A stretch of 64,000 nt of DNA, taken from assembly GCA_964539135.1 (NCBI GenBank), contig CAZIFG010000007.1, forward strand, positions 1 to 64,000, given 5' to 3'. The notes beneath the pieces are model-generated. The model saw only the letters and a list, made by a program, of their open reading frames with translations, was not told the origin of the DNA and searched no databases. Source of the stretch: CAZIFG01 sp964539135. Lineage in GTDB: Bacteria; Margulisbacteria; Marinamargulisbacteria; GCA-2716485; CAZIFG01. Positions 55,292-62,911 of this stretch are shown here, in pieces. Both the position numbers and the translations under genes were made by a program. Numbering within the stretch: position 1 is the first letter of the stretch; the number at the start of each line of letters is the position of its first letter.

Positions 55292-56467
55292 ATGCCCTAT
55301 TATTTGATCTTGCTTGCCCTCTTGTTTTCATCCTCCCTTTTTGCCAATGGCCGCTATATTTTAGATGAATATGCGCCTCAAACGGCATATGGTGGCGTTC
55401 ATATGGTCAATAATGGTCAAGATAGTTTTTATTCTTTAGGTATTAGCCCTGACCTCCACTGGAAAAAGCTAAAATTTGGGGCCGATATTTTTATCTATGT
55501 CCCTACCGCTAAAGCCAACGACGCCCACTTACAATCCTTTTCTCTTCGGTACTTGGGCTATGAATTTAATCCACGCAATAAATTCACCTGGGGCGCTCAA
55601 TATAATGTGACTTTAGGGCGAGGCCTTTTAATGGATTATTACAATTCTGCCATTGGCGGCAATACCCAATACATCACTCAGAAAGGCGGCTTCCTTGGTG
55701 AATTTGGGGTCAGCCGTATCGATACCAAAGTGCTATGGACAGGCGGTAATGTTAAGGGTGGATCGCTTCGATATACATTTAGACGATCGCCCATTTTTGG
55801 CGCCCCTCTTTCACTGGGAACCACCTACGTTACAGATACTGATGGCATTAATATGAGACTCTCGGATACCTATTCCGTTGAGCGTCCGGCTGTCTCTGGC
55901 TATGCAGTGGATTTGGCTTTGCCTATTGGCGGCGATTTTTTCACGATTTACACGGAATACGCAAAATTAGATACTTATGGACAAGGGACTTCTGTAGGGG
56001 CACGAGGTGATTTATATGGTTTTTTTGATTATCGGGCAGAATTTCGTCAACTTGGAGATAGCTTTGTGCCGAATTATTTTAACTCCACGTATGAAATCAC
56101 CTCTTTTTCTAGCGAAAACATTCGTGCTGTTAGAGCCAGCACCGGATTCTTGGCTGCACTCAGCACGCAACTTTTCTATCAATATGTCCGCGCTGGCATA
56201 CAATATGAGTCCTATAAAGACCATAGCTTTTATACGGCCTCTTTGGGATTTAGACCTATTGGCCCTATTGCTGGGGTTATTAATTATACGGTCCCTTTTC
56301 AGGGCGAAACACGCCGTGTGCTTGAATCGGACCTTAGCATTCAGAGCGGATTGGGCTTTAGCTATATTTTAAACTTTAAACGTGTTTATTCGGGCACCCA
56401 AGATGATTACGTAGATGCGTATAGCTTTGGTGCGCGGATGGATTTTGCAAGACTCTGGCCCTTTTAA
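55292..56467 (+). CDS. Outer-membrane beta-barrel protein, unknown function
   Basis: 391 residues from the ATG at 55292, chosen because GGAGG lies 5 nt upstream. A signal peptide (MPYYLILLALLFSSSLFA) is followed by many short amphipathic strands with aromatic girdles, and the chain ends in Phe (ARLWPF), the signal for BAM-mediated insertion. No named porin family recognised. It supports an outer membrane. It precedes the epimerase by 2 bp. Confidence 0.75.
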   Translation: MPYYLILLALLFSSSLFANGRYILDEYAPQTAYGGVHMVNNGQDSFYSLGISPDLHWKKLKFGADIFIYVPTAKANDAHLQSFSLRYLGYEFNPRNKFTWGAQYNVTLGRGLLMDYYNSAIGGNTQYITQKGGFLGEFGVSRIDTKVLWTGGNVKGGSLRYTFRRSPIFGAPLSLGTTYVTDTDGINMRLSDTYSVERPAVSGYAVDLALPIGGDFFTIYTEYAKLDTYGQGTSVGARGDLYGFFDYRAEFRQLGDSFVPNYFNSTYEITSFSSENIRAVRASTGFLAALSTQLFYQYVRAGIQYESYKDHSFYTASLGFRPIGPIAGVINYTVPFQGETRRVLESDLSIQSGLGFSYILNFKRVYSGTQDDYVDAYSFGARMDFARLWPF

Positions 56468-56469
56468 CG

Positions 56470-57456
56470 TTGAATATTTTACTCACTGGCTATTCTGGAT
56501 TTATAGGCACTTACCTGACTTCTTTCTTGTTGAATCACGGTCACAACGTGACTTTCTTAGGGCGGCATACCCATCGCAGGACTGTTGCGAAATGCCTGCT
56601 TTGGCCATCTGCTGTGTTATCCTCGTCCTCAAGTCCTCATTTATACCGTATAAATTCCGGGCTTTCGAACTCGGAATGCCTTGCCGCTGATCCAAACGTA
56701 GGCGTTTCGCAACAGTCCCATTTCTCTTGGAAAGACGATCTCTGTAGCGCTGTAGAGGGGCAAGATATCGTGATTCATCTCGCAGGCGCGCCTATTATGG
56801 CCCCCTGGACCAAGCGTTACAAAACTGAGCTTCGTGCCAGCCGTATTGATACCACTCGCGCCCTTGTTCACGCAATGGCTAGGGCCGCTACGCCGCCTAA
56901 AATCTTTATCTGTGCTTCTGCAGTAGGGATTTATCCTCCCAACACCAATCTTGCGCGAGATACGGATGCTACGCCGCTTGGAGATGATTTTCTTGCGCGG
57001 CTTTGCCGTGATTGGGAATTTGAAGCCTCTCAAGCCAGTGCCTACGGCATTCGAGTCCTCTCTATACGCCTTGGCTTGGTTTTACACCCTTCTGGAGGAC
57101 TTATGAAGGCCTTATCGCTTCCCTTTCGTTTTTATCTGGGTGGACATATGGGAGATGGTCAACAACCCGTTTCCTGGATACGTCTTGAAGATCTTTGTCG
57201 CCTTATTGCGTTTTCTATTCATCACCCTAGTCTTTCTGGCCCTATTAATGCCGTTTCTCCAAAATCCCTTAGCTTTAAAGCGCTATGTCAAGCCTATGGA
57301 CAGTCTGTGAATCGTCCCTCTTGGGCACATATCCCCGCTTTTTTGATTCGCCTTCTTTTTCAAGAACGTGCCGGTCTTTTTTTAGATGGTGCTGTTGTTT
57401 ATCCTCAAAAACTCTTGGATGCAGGGTTTGAGTTTCATCACCTCGCTCCTTTTTAG
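56470..57456 (+). CDS. TIGR01777/YfcH-type SDR epimerase carrying an in-frame mobile element
   Basis: 328 residues from a TTG start (56470). Rossmann motif TGYSGFIG (6-13), DIVIHLAGAPI, FICASAVGIY and FYLGGHMGDG match the TIGR01777 epimerase family. Residues 37-84 are encoded by dispersed element copy G inserted between the second strand (NVTFLGR) and the HFSWKDDL segment, where family members have a variable loop. The frame is kept because element plus duplication is 147 bp. Either the protein tolerates a 49-residue loop or it has lost function. Substrate unknown. Confidence 0.85.
   Translation: MNILLTGYSGFIGTYLTSFLLNHGHNVTFLGRHTHRRTVAKCLLWPSAVLSSSSSPHLYRINSGLSNSECLAADPNVGVSQQSHFSWKDDLCSAVEGQDIVIHLAGAPIMAPWTKRYKTELRASRIDTTRALVHAMARAATPPKIFICASAVGIYPPNTNLARDTDATPLGDDFLARLCRDWEFEASQASAYGIRVLSIRLGLVLHPSGGLMKALSLPFRFYLGGHMGDGQQPVSWIRLEDLCRLIAFSIHHPSLSGPINAVSPKSLSFKALCQAYGQSVNRPSWAHIPAFLIRLLFQERAGLFLDGAVVYPQKLLDAGFEFHHLAPF
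56578..56719 (+). mobile_element. Dispersed MITE-like element, copy G, in frame inside a coding region
   Basis: 142 bp long form with terminal repeats AGGACTGTTGCGAAATGCCT and its near-complement. It has no stop in the host frame. Flanks ATCGC and ATTTC agree at three of five positions, a possibly eroded duplication. Element plus 5 bp equals 49 codons. Confidence 0.95.
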
Positions 57457-57524
57457 CCTCCCATTATCTCGGCTTGAGGCCTCATGGCTTTAGGTCCGAT
57501 TCTTGACGATACGCCCTGGTTTTA

Positions 57525-57533
57525 TGGTATGGT
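57525..57533 (+). promoter_or_regulatory. Extended -10 of mnmG (leaderless)
   Basis: TGGTATGGT with hexamer TATGGT at 57528-57533, nine bases before the ATG at 57543. A TTGACG lies at 57503-57508 (19 bp spacer). Confidence 0.45.
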
Positions 57534-57542
57534 TTGCAGGTT

Positions 57543-59414
57543 ATGATCGATACACACGGTGAAAATAAATATGATGTTATTGTCATTGGCGGCGGACATG
57601 CCGGTGTGGAGGCCTCTCTTGCTTCCGCGCGATTGGGCTGTAAAACCCTGCTCTGCACCATGACAGAAGATACTATTGGGCTGATGCCCTGTAACCCCTC
57701 TATAGGCGGCCCTGCGAAAGGTCAAATTGTCGGAGAAATTGATGCGCTTGGCGGAGAAATGGGACGGGCTGCGGATAAAACCCATATTCAACTCAAAATT
57801 TTAAACCGATCTCGAGGGCCTGCCGTTCAATGTCTTCGATCTCAAAATGATAAACATGACTATCAACGCCACATGCAATCAGTGGTTACACAACACCCCA
57901 TGATTACAGTCCTCTCTGAAGAAGTTTTTGGCCTTTTATTTGAGGGTCTCTCTGTTTCAGGGATTCGCACCCTCTCTAACCGAGAAATTTACGCGAAAGC
58001 CGTTGTTGTCACGACGGGCACCTTTCTTAAGGCTGTTATGCATACAGGGCTCACTCAGTCTTTGGGTGGAAGGGTTAACGAAAAAAGCTCTGAATCCTTA
58101 TCTGATAGCCTTCGAACGCACTTCCGATTGGGCCGTCTTAAAACCGGGACTCCGCCGCGATTAACACATGACAGTATTGATTATAGCCAGTTAAAGCCTC
58201 AACCTGGGGACCCCGAGTTTTTACGATTCTCATTTAGAACCCCCTATGGTGATGATTACAAATCCCAAATTCCCTGTCATCTTACGGAAACAACGGAAGA
58301 AACACATCGCATCATCCTGTCTAATTTGGATCGATCTCCGATGTACACACATGTTATCAAAGGTGTGGGCCCTCGATACTGCCCCTCTATTGAGGATAAA
58401 GTGGTTCGTTTTAAAGACAAGCCCAGCCACCATATTTTTATCGAGCCTGAAGATCGCCACTTTAGCTCTATTTACCCTCAAGGCTTGAATACGTCTCTGC
58501 CTGAAGATGTTCAAGATGCTTTTCTTAGATCTATGCCAGGTCTGCGTGATGTGACGATTATTCGCTTTGGTTACGCCGTTGAATATGACTTTGTCTTTCC
58601 GGATCAATTAAAGCCGTCTCTTGAAACCCAAAAAATTAAAGGATTGTTTTTAGCCGGCCAAATTAATGGCACCTCTGGCTACGAGGAAGCCGCTGGACAA
58701 GGGATTGTTGCCGGCATTAACGCGGGTTTATATGCGCAAAATAGGCCGCCCTTTATCCTCACCCGAGAAAACTCCTTTATTGGCACTATGATCGATGACT
58801 TGATTACAAAAAATATCTACGAGCCCTACCGCATGCTTACAAGCCGTTCTGAATACCGTATTTTACTGAGACAGGATAATGCTATTTTTAGACTCAGTGA
58901 ATTGGCTTATGATACAGGACTTCTCTCCCACGACGACATTCTTTCTGTTCGAGAGGCTGCAGATCAAGTTGCATTTGTTCGAAAATTTTGGGCTAAAACC
59001 TCCACTTCTGAGGCTTTAAAAGAACGATTTTCACTGAATCAGAAAATAAAACTCATTGACTTTATGAAGCGCCCCGAAATAGGGGTTCAAGATCTGGATT
59101 CGCCTGCGCTTCCTGAAGGTATTCCTAAAGAGGCCTTAGATCGGGCTCATGTGATGATTAAATACGAAGGCTATCTCTCTAAACAAGAGGAAGATATTGC
59201 TAAAATTCAAAAATTTGAGCAAAAAGAAATCCCCCCTACCATTAATTATCGATTGGTCATGGGGCTTCGCAATGAAAGTCGGGAAAAACTGATTCAGTAT
59301 GCGCCTCGTTCTATTTTTGAGGCTAAAAAAATTGCAGGTATTAATCCTGCTGATCTTATGGTTCTCATTGGCTATTTAGAGCGTAGCCACAGTGTGAAGG
59401 CGGAGTCTCTATGA
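57543..59414 (+). CDS. mnmG: tRNA uridine 5-carboxymethylaminomethyl modification enzyme MnmG (GidA)
   Basis: 623-residue FAD protein, partner of MnmE. FAD motif VIGGGHAGVEA near the N-terminus, LMPCNPSIGGPAKGQI, and the GINPADLMVLI C-terminal helical domain that contacts MnmE are complete. ATG 57543 is preferred over an in-frame TTG nine bases upstream. It overlaps rsmG (ATGA at 59411-59414). Confidence 0.97.
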   Translation: MIDTHGENKYDVIVIGGGHAGVEASLASARLGCKTLLCTMTEDTIGLMPCNPSIGGPAKGQIVGEIDALGGEMGRAADKTHIQLKILNRSRGPAVQCLRSQNDKHDYQRHMQSVVTQHPMITVLSEEVFGLLFEGLSVSGIRTLSNREIYAKAVVVTTGTFLKAVMHTGLTQSLGGRVNEKSSESLSDSLRTHFRLGRLKTGTPPRLTHDSIDYSQLKPQPGDPEFLRFSFRTPYGDDYKSQIPCHLTETTEETHRIILSNLDRSPMYTHVIKGVGPRYCPSIEDKVVRFKDKPSHHIFIEPEDRHFSSIYPQGLNTSLPEDVQDAFLRSMPGLRDVTIIRFGYAVEYDFVFPDQLKPSLETQKIKGLFLAGQINGTSGYEEAAGQGIVAGINAGLYAQNRPPFILTRENSFIGTMIDDLITKNIYEPYRMLTSRSEYRILLRQDNAIFRLSELAYDTGLLSHDDILSVREAADQVAFVRKFWAKTSTSEALKERFSLNQKIKLIDFMKRPEIGVQDLDSPALPEGIPKEALDRAHVMIKYEGYLSKQEEDIAKIQKFEQKEIPPTINYRLVMGLRNESREKLIQYAPRSIFEAKKIAGINPADLMVLIGYLERSHSVKAESL

Positions 59415-59953
59415 TTCCTGCTGCGTTAGAGGCCTACGTGGACTGCTTAAAAAGCTACAATGAAACCACAAACGTCTATTCTAAAACGGCTTATGATAAG
59501 CTTCCCTTCCATCTCGAAGATTGTACCCTTTTAGCCAGTCTTATTGGAAATACAGACCTGCGAGTTTTAGATATGGGTTCAGGCTCTGGGCTTCCCTCTA
59601 TTCCTTTGGCTCTCTTAAATCCTCGAAATCATGTTACTGCGGTTGACTCCAAACATAAAAAAACACGGTTTCTTTCTTTAGCCAAAGAGACACTTCATCT
59701 GTCTAATTATGAAATTTTTACGGCTAATATTTCCGAATTTTTGCACCATCAAAAACCTCATTTTGATGTGGCCACTGCTAAGGCCTTCGCTCCTTACGAA
59801 GACTGCGTGGCCTTTCTTAAACGTTATGCACGTCCTGGCACCCCTCTTTATATTCCCGTTAGTCAGGCGCAGACGGAAAGCATTCAACTGCTTCCCTCTG
59901 CTTCTTTTCTAAATCCTAAGCCCAGATTTTGGTATATTAAACACGTTTTTTAA
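59411..59953 (+). CDS. rsmG: 16S rRNA m7G527 methyltransferase RsmG (GidB)
   Basis: 180-residue SAM-dependent methyltransferase. LDMGSGSGLPSIPLAL is the SAM motif, and NVYSKTAYDKL near the start is typical. Slightly shorter than most RsmG (about 205-240), ending soon after the PVSQAQTES strand. Convergent with parB. Confidence 0.92.
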   Translation: MIPAALEAYVDCLKSYNETTNVYSKTAYDKLPFHLEDCTLLASLIGNTDLRVLDMGSGSGLPSIPLALLNPRNHVTAVDSKHKKTRFLSLAKETLHLSNYEIFTANISEFLHHQKPHFDVATAKAFAPYEDCVAFLKRYARPGTPLYIPVSQAQTESIQLLPSASFLNPKPRFWYIKHVF

Positions 59954-59977
59954 GCCTTATGAGGCTGTTCGCCTCTC

Positions 59978-60850
59978 TTAGCCCGGTATTAGATGTTGGG
60001 CTCTTAAGAGAGAGAGAATGGACTCTAACTGCGCTTGAGAGGTAAACTTTAATTGAACCGACCCTTTTTTAGGCGATCCTTTTACATTTACGCTCACCCC
60101 TAAGGCCTGAGAAAGCTGTAATTCTAAATCTGAAAATAGCCCAATTTGCTGAACAGGTGCCGCCTTTTCCACTACAGGAACAGGCCCTTTATGCTCTGAA
60201 ATATAACGCTCTGTTTCTCTTACTGACCATCCATGTGCTTTAATTAACTCGGCGACTTCCCACATTTTATCTGCATCTGGCAGGCTTAATAAAACGCGTG
60301 CATGGCCTTCCGATAAGCTGCCTTTAATGACTTCATTTTGAAGCGATTCTGGCAATTGAAGCAGTCTCAGTGTATTTGTAATCGCCGATCGACTGCGGCA
60401 AAACACTTCGGATACTCGCTGATGTGTCATTTCAAATTCATTGATTAATCGCTGATATGCCCGCGCTTCTTCAATGGCATTGAGGTCTTCTCTATCAATA
60501 TTTTCAACCAAAGCCAATTGCAAGGCCTCTTTATCAGACACCTCTTTAATGATGGCGGGGATTGTGGTTAGCCCCGCTAATTTACTGGCTCTAAATCGAC
60601 GCTCTCCGGCTATAAGCTCATAGCCCGTGTCCTTTTTTCTGACAATAACAGGCTGTGCCAAGCCATGTGTTTTAATAGAAAGAGATAATTGTTGTAATGC
60701 CTCTTCATTAAAATGAAGGCGCGGTTGATATTCATTGGGCACAATTTCATTTAAAAAAAGAGTGGTCACGCCTCGATTTGACGTCATTGCAGTTCTTGGA
60801 ATTAAGGACTCTAATCCTTTTCCCAAACGGGGCATTGGTATCTTAGACAC
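59978..60850 (-). CDS. parB: Chromosome partitioning protein ParB
   Basis: 290-residue CTP-binding clamp that loads at parS. GERRFRAS (82-89) is the CTPase motif, followed by the DREDLNAIEEARAY segment, a helix-turn-helix with RSRSAITNTLRLLQLP and a C-terminal dimerisation domain. The GTG start (60848-60850) overlaps the parA stop by eight bases. Target sites lie at 61287, 61800, 62009 and 62261. Confidence 0.96.
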   Translation of the reverse strand: MSKIPMPRLGKGLESLIPRTAMTSNRGVTTLFLNEIVPNEYQPRLHFNEEALQQLSLSIKTHGLAQPVIVRKKDTGYELIAGERRFRASKLAGLTTIPAIIKEVSDKEALQLALVENIDREDLNAIEEARAYQRLINEFEMTHQRVSEVFCRSRSAITNTLRLLQLPESLQNEVIKGSLSEGHARVLLSLPDADKMWEVAELIKAHGWSVRETERYISEHKGPVPVVEKAAPVQQIGLFSDLELQLSQALGVSVNVKGSPKKGSVQLKFTSQAQLESILSLLRAQHLIPG

Positions 60851-61622
60851 GTAACATAACCTCCTCAGCTAAATTTTTATAGGCCATTGCACCAATAGAT
60901 GTCGCATCATATAAAGAAATCGGGATCCCGTGGCTGGGCGCCTCACTTAACCGAATGCTTCTGGGCACAATGGTATCGAAGACAAGTTCTCTAAAAAACC
61001 GCCGTGTATTGTCTACTACTTGTCGGTTTAAAGAAGTTCGTTTGTCATACATGGTTAGAACAATGCCTGCAATTTCCAAGTCAGGATTGAGATTATCTTT
61101 TACTTGTGTGAGTGTTTGAACCAAGCCCGCAATCCCTTCTAATGCATAATATTCACACTGGACCGGAATAATCGCCTTGTTTGCTGCGACCAGAGCATTG
61201 ATGGTTAACACGCCTAAGCTTGGAGCGCAATCGATAATGATAAAATCATAATAGGCGCGCAGTGGCTCCAGCCTTTCTCTTAATCGTGTTTCACGTGAAA
61301 CATCGTTGACCATTTCAATTTCCGCACCTGCTAAATCTCGGGTTGCCGGAACGATGTGCAAATTTTCAAATGCTGTTGGATGCAAAGCCGCTTCAAGATA
61401 GGCAGGATCTGCCAATAAATGATAGATACTGTATTGGATACAATCCGGTTTTAATCCTATCCCTGATGTTGCGTTTGCCTGAGGATCAAAATCCACCAAC
61501 AAGACCTTTTTATGAGACTCACTTAAGTACGAGGCTAAATTGACTGCTGTCGTTGTTTTCCCCACGCCGCCTTTCTGATTTACAACCGCAATAACGGACG
61601 CGAGGGCGTTTTTTCCTTCCAT
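60843..61622 (-). CDS. parA: Chromosome partitioning ATPase ParA/Soj
   Basis: 259-residue deviant Walker ATPase: KGGVGKTT (17-24), VDFDPQANATSGIG, and DCAPSLGVLT. GGAGG lies 7 nt before the ATG. A perfect parS site lies inside the gene at 61287-61302, in the codons for VSRET. Confidence 0.96.
   Translation of the reverse strand: MEGKNALASVIAVVNQKGGVGKTTTAVNLASYLSESHKKVLLVDFDPQANATSGIGLKPDCIQYSIYHLLADPAYLEAALHPTAFENLHIVPATRDLAGAEIEMVNDVSRETRLRERLEPLRAYYDFIIIDCAPSLGVLTINALVAANKAIIPVQCEYYALEGIAGLVQTLTQVKDNLNPDLEIAGIVLTMYDKRTSLNRQVVDNTRRFFRELVFDTIVPRSIRLSEAPSHGIPISLYDATSIGAMAYKNLAEEVMLRV
61287..61302. promoter_or_regulatory. parS site within parA
   Basis: TGTTTCACGTGAAACA, a perfect 16 bp palindrome and the canonical ParB/Spo0J binding site. 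It is inside the coding region, as in several species. Confidence 0.93.
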
Positions 61623-61715
61623 TTCATTACCTCCTCTTTTGATGTTTAGAATCCACTAAATCCCCTTTAAAGTGACGATCGTGGCATTCCTATTTTTGTT
61701 TGATTGATAAAAGGA

Positions 61716-61744
61716 AGTATATCCTATCTCTTTCATAAAACCAA
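61716..61744 (-). promoter_or_regulatory. Promoter of parAB
   Basis: Minus strand TTGGTT (61739-61744), 17 bp spacer, TATACT (61716-61721). The leader is about 90 nt and ends in GGAGG. Confidence 0.55.
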
Positions 61745-61799
61745 CAGCATAACGTATCGGAAGTTACTATTATTTACATCACATTGTTGTTTAACGTGA

Positions 61800-61815
61800 T
61801 GTTTCACGTGAAACA
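61800..61815. promoter_or_regulatory. parS site
   Basis: Perfect TGTTTCACGTGAAACA, extended to GATGTTTCACGTGAAACATC. A partial copy (TGTTTAACGTGA) abuts it on the left at 61788. Confidence 0.93.
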
Positions 61816-62008
61816 TCACCCCGTGTTTTTCGTGATGCTATCATTATTTTTTTTCTACACCACCTCTTAACACTCCCACCATCGCGCTTTCTTTCGTTAT
61901 GGCCTAGATAGCAACTAATCCCTTCTTTATCATCCGGCTCTCTTGTGTTTCCTTAATATATCTAGACTCCCTCTTAACAGGGGTCGCATCTTTCCACCAC
62001 TCTCTTGA

Positions 62009-62024
62009 TGTTTCACGTGAAACA
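62009..62024. promoter_or_regulatory. parS site
   Basis: Perfect 16 bp palindrome in the same extended 20 bp context. Confidence 0.93.
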
Positions 62025-62260
62025 TCACCTTCTTTTTATCCCCCCTCTATACCTTAGTAAAATCTGAAAAGCGTCCCCTTGTGGATTCACGATGTTACCC
62101 TCCCCCTTAAATTCTCATTTATTGCACCAAGGTCTTTAGCGCTAGCACTGGCCCTTAGGTTGCCAAAACATCGGCACTTCACACCGCCTCCGCTGCAAGC
62201 GAAGACCTCTCCGGTTTGGCGCCTAAATCAATTTCTCCAAAAAAATTTTTACTCCCGTGA

Positions 62261-62276
62261 TGTTTCACGTGAAACA
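62261..62276. promoter_or_regulatory. parS site
   Basis: Perfect 16 bp palindrome in the same extended context, immediately next to the stop codon of the 62277 gene. Confidence 0.93.
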
Positions 62277-62711
62277 TCACCCAAATTCTTTTTTATTCAA
62301 AACCAACATTACAACCAATACTGCTCCACAGACCAAAACACACATGCACCCACAAATCCCTATACATTTGGCATCTTCTCGCTGTCTCTCTGATTCTATA
62401 CGATGAGGCCGCCTCCGAGACACCACAGAATCTAATACATCTTGATTAGACCATTCCTTCATACTTTGTATTTTATCCAAAAGCCGCTCCAAAGCTCTCC
62501 ATAACGAGAGATATTGTTCCACCACCTCTGGGGATGCCTTCTCCGCCACAGGAATTTCTGCACTGTTACTATTAAATGTATCAGAATCACAAAGCGTCGC
62601 AACAGGCACTAAGCTCACAAAAGCTCTGTTTTCTACGTCCTCTCTTATCATATTACTATCTACTGTCACCATGACACTGCTACTTATACCTGCCACGATT
62701 TTTTTCATCAT
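62277..62711 (-). CDS. Small tail-anchored protein, unknown
   Basis: About 144 residues from the ATG with AGGA 8 nt upstream (62711); the first frame ATG is at 62720. Acidic helical body (VVEQYLSLWRALERLLDKIQ) and a single C-terminal membrane helix rich in Cys (CIGICGCMCVLVCGAVLVVML) ending KKEFG. No family recognised. It lies between a parS site and a parS-like sequence. Coding status is likely but not certain. Confidence 0.5.
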   Translation of the reverse strand: MMKKIVAGISSSVMVTVDSNMIREDVENRAFVSLVPVATLCDSDTFNSNSAEIPVAEKASPEVVEQYLSLWRALERLLDKIQSMKEWSNQDVLDSVVSRRRPHRIESERQREDAKCIGICGCMCVLVCGAVLVVMLVLNKKEFG

Positions 62712-62730
62712 TTTTGTCATCCTATATCTA

Positions 62731-62746
62731 TGTTTTACGTGAAACT
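62731..62746. promoter_or_regulatory. parS-like site (two mismatches)
   Basis: TGTTTTACGTGAAACT differs from perfect parS at two positions. It lies 20 bp upstream of the tail-anchored gene. Confidence 0.5.
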
Positions 62747-62911
62747 TTTTTTATGGCGATCATCATAATATACACACATCTATTCGTCTATTTTTTAACT
62801 ACACCTACAGCATTTTTCATGACTCTCCACACTCATTACCTTAAATTATCGATACCCATCGTTTTTTTTCTTGAATCTGCCCTTTACTTGATCTATAGTA
62901 TGACTATACTC

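Larger units (their letters stand above)
61623..62276. other. Gene-free parS region, possible origin-proximal centromere
   Basis: No credible gene over about 650 bp. It holds three perfect parS sites plus one half-site (61788-61803), pyrimidine-rich stretches and the parA promoter. A single weak DnaA-box-like sequence (TTGTGGATTC near 62078) is present, no cluster. With mnmG-rsmG and rpmH-mnmE in the same window this suggests the origin is near, but I cannot place it. Confidence 0.55.

Noticed and set aside
61623..62276. Replication origin with DnaA boxes
   Set aside because: Only one weak box-like sequence, no cluster and no dnaA gene in the window; parS and gene order show proximity only.
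62079..62393. Plus-strand 104-residue reading frame in the parS region
   Set aside because: Low-complexity His/Pro/Leu-rich translation, contains a perfect parS palindrome, overlaps the more plausible 62277-62711 gene, no ribosome-binding site or promoter.
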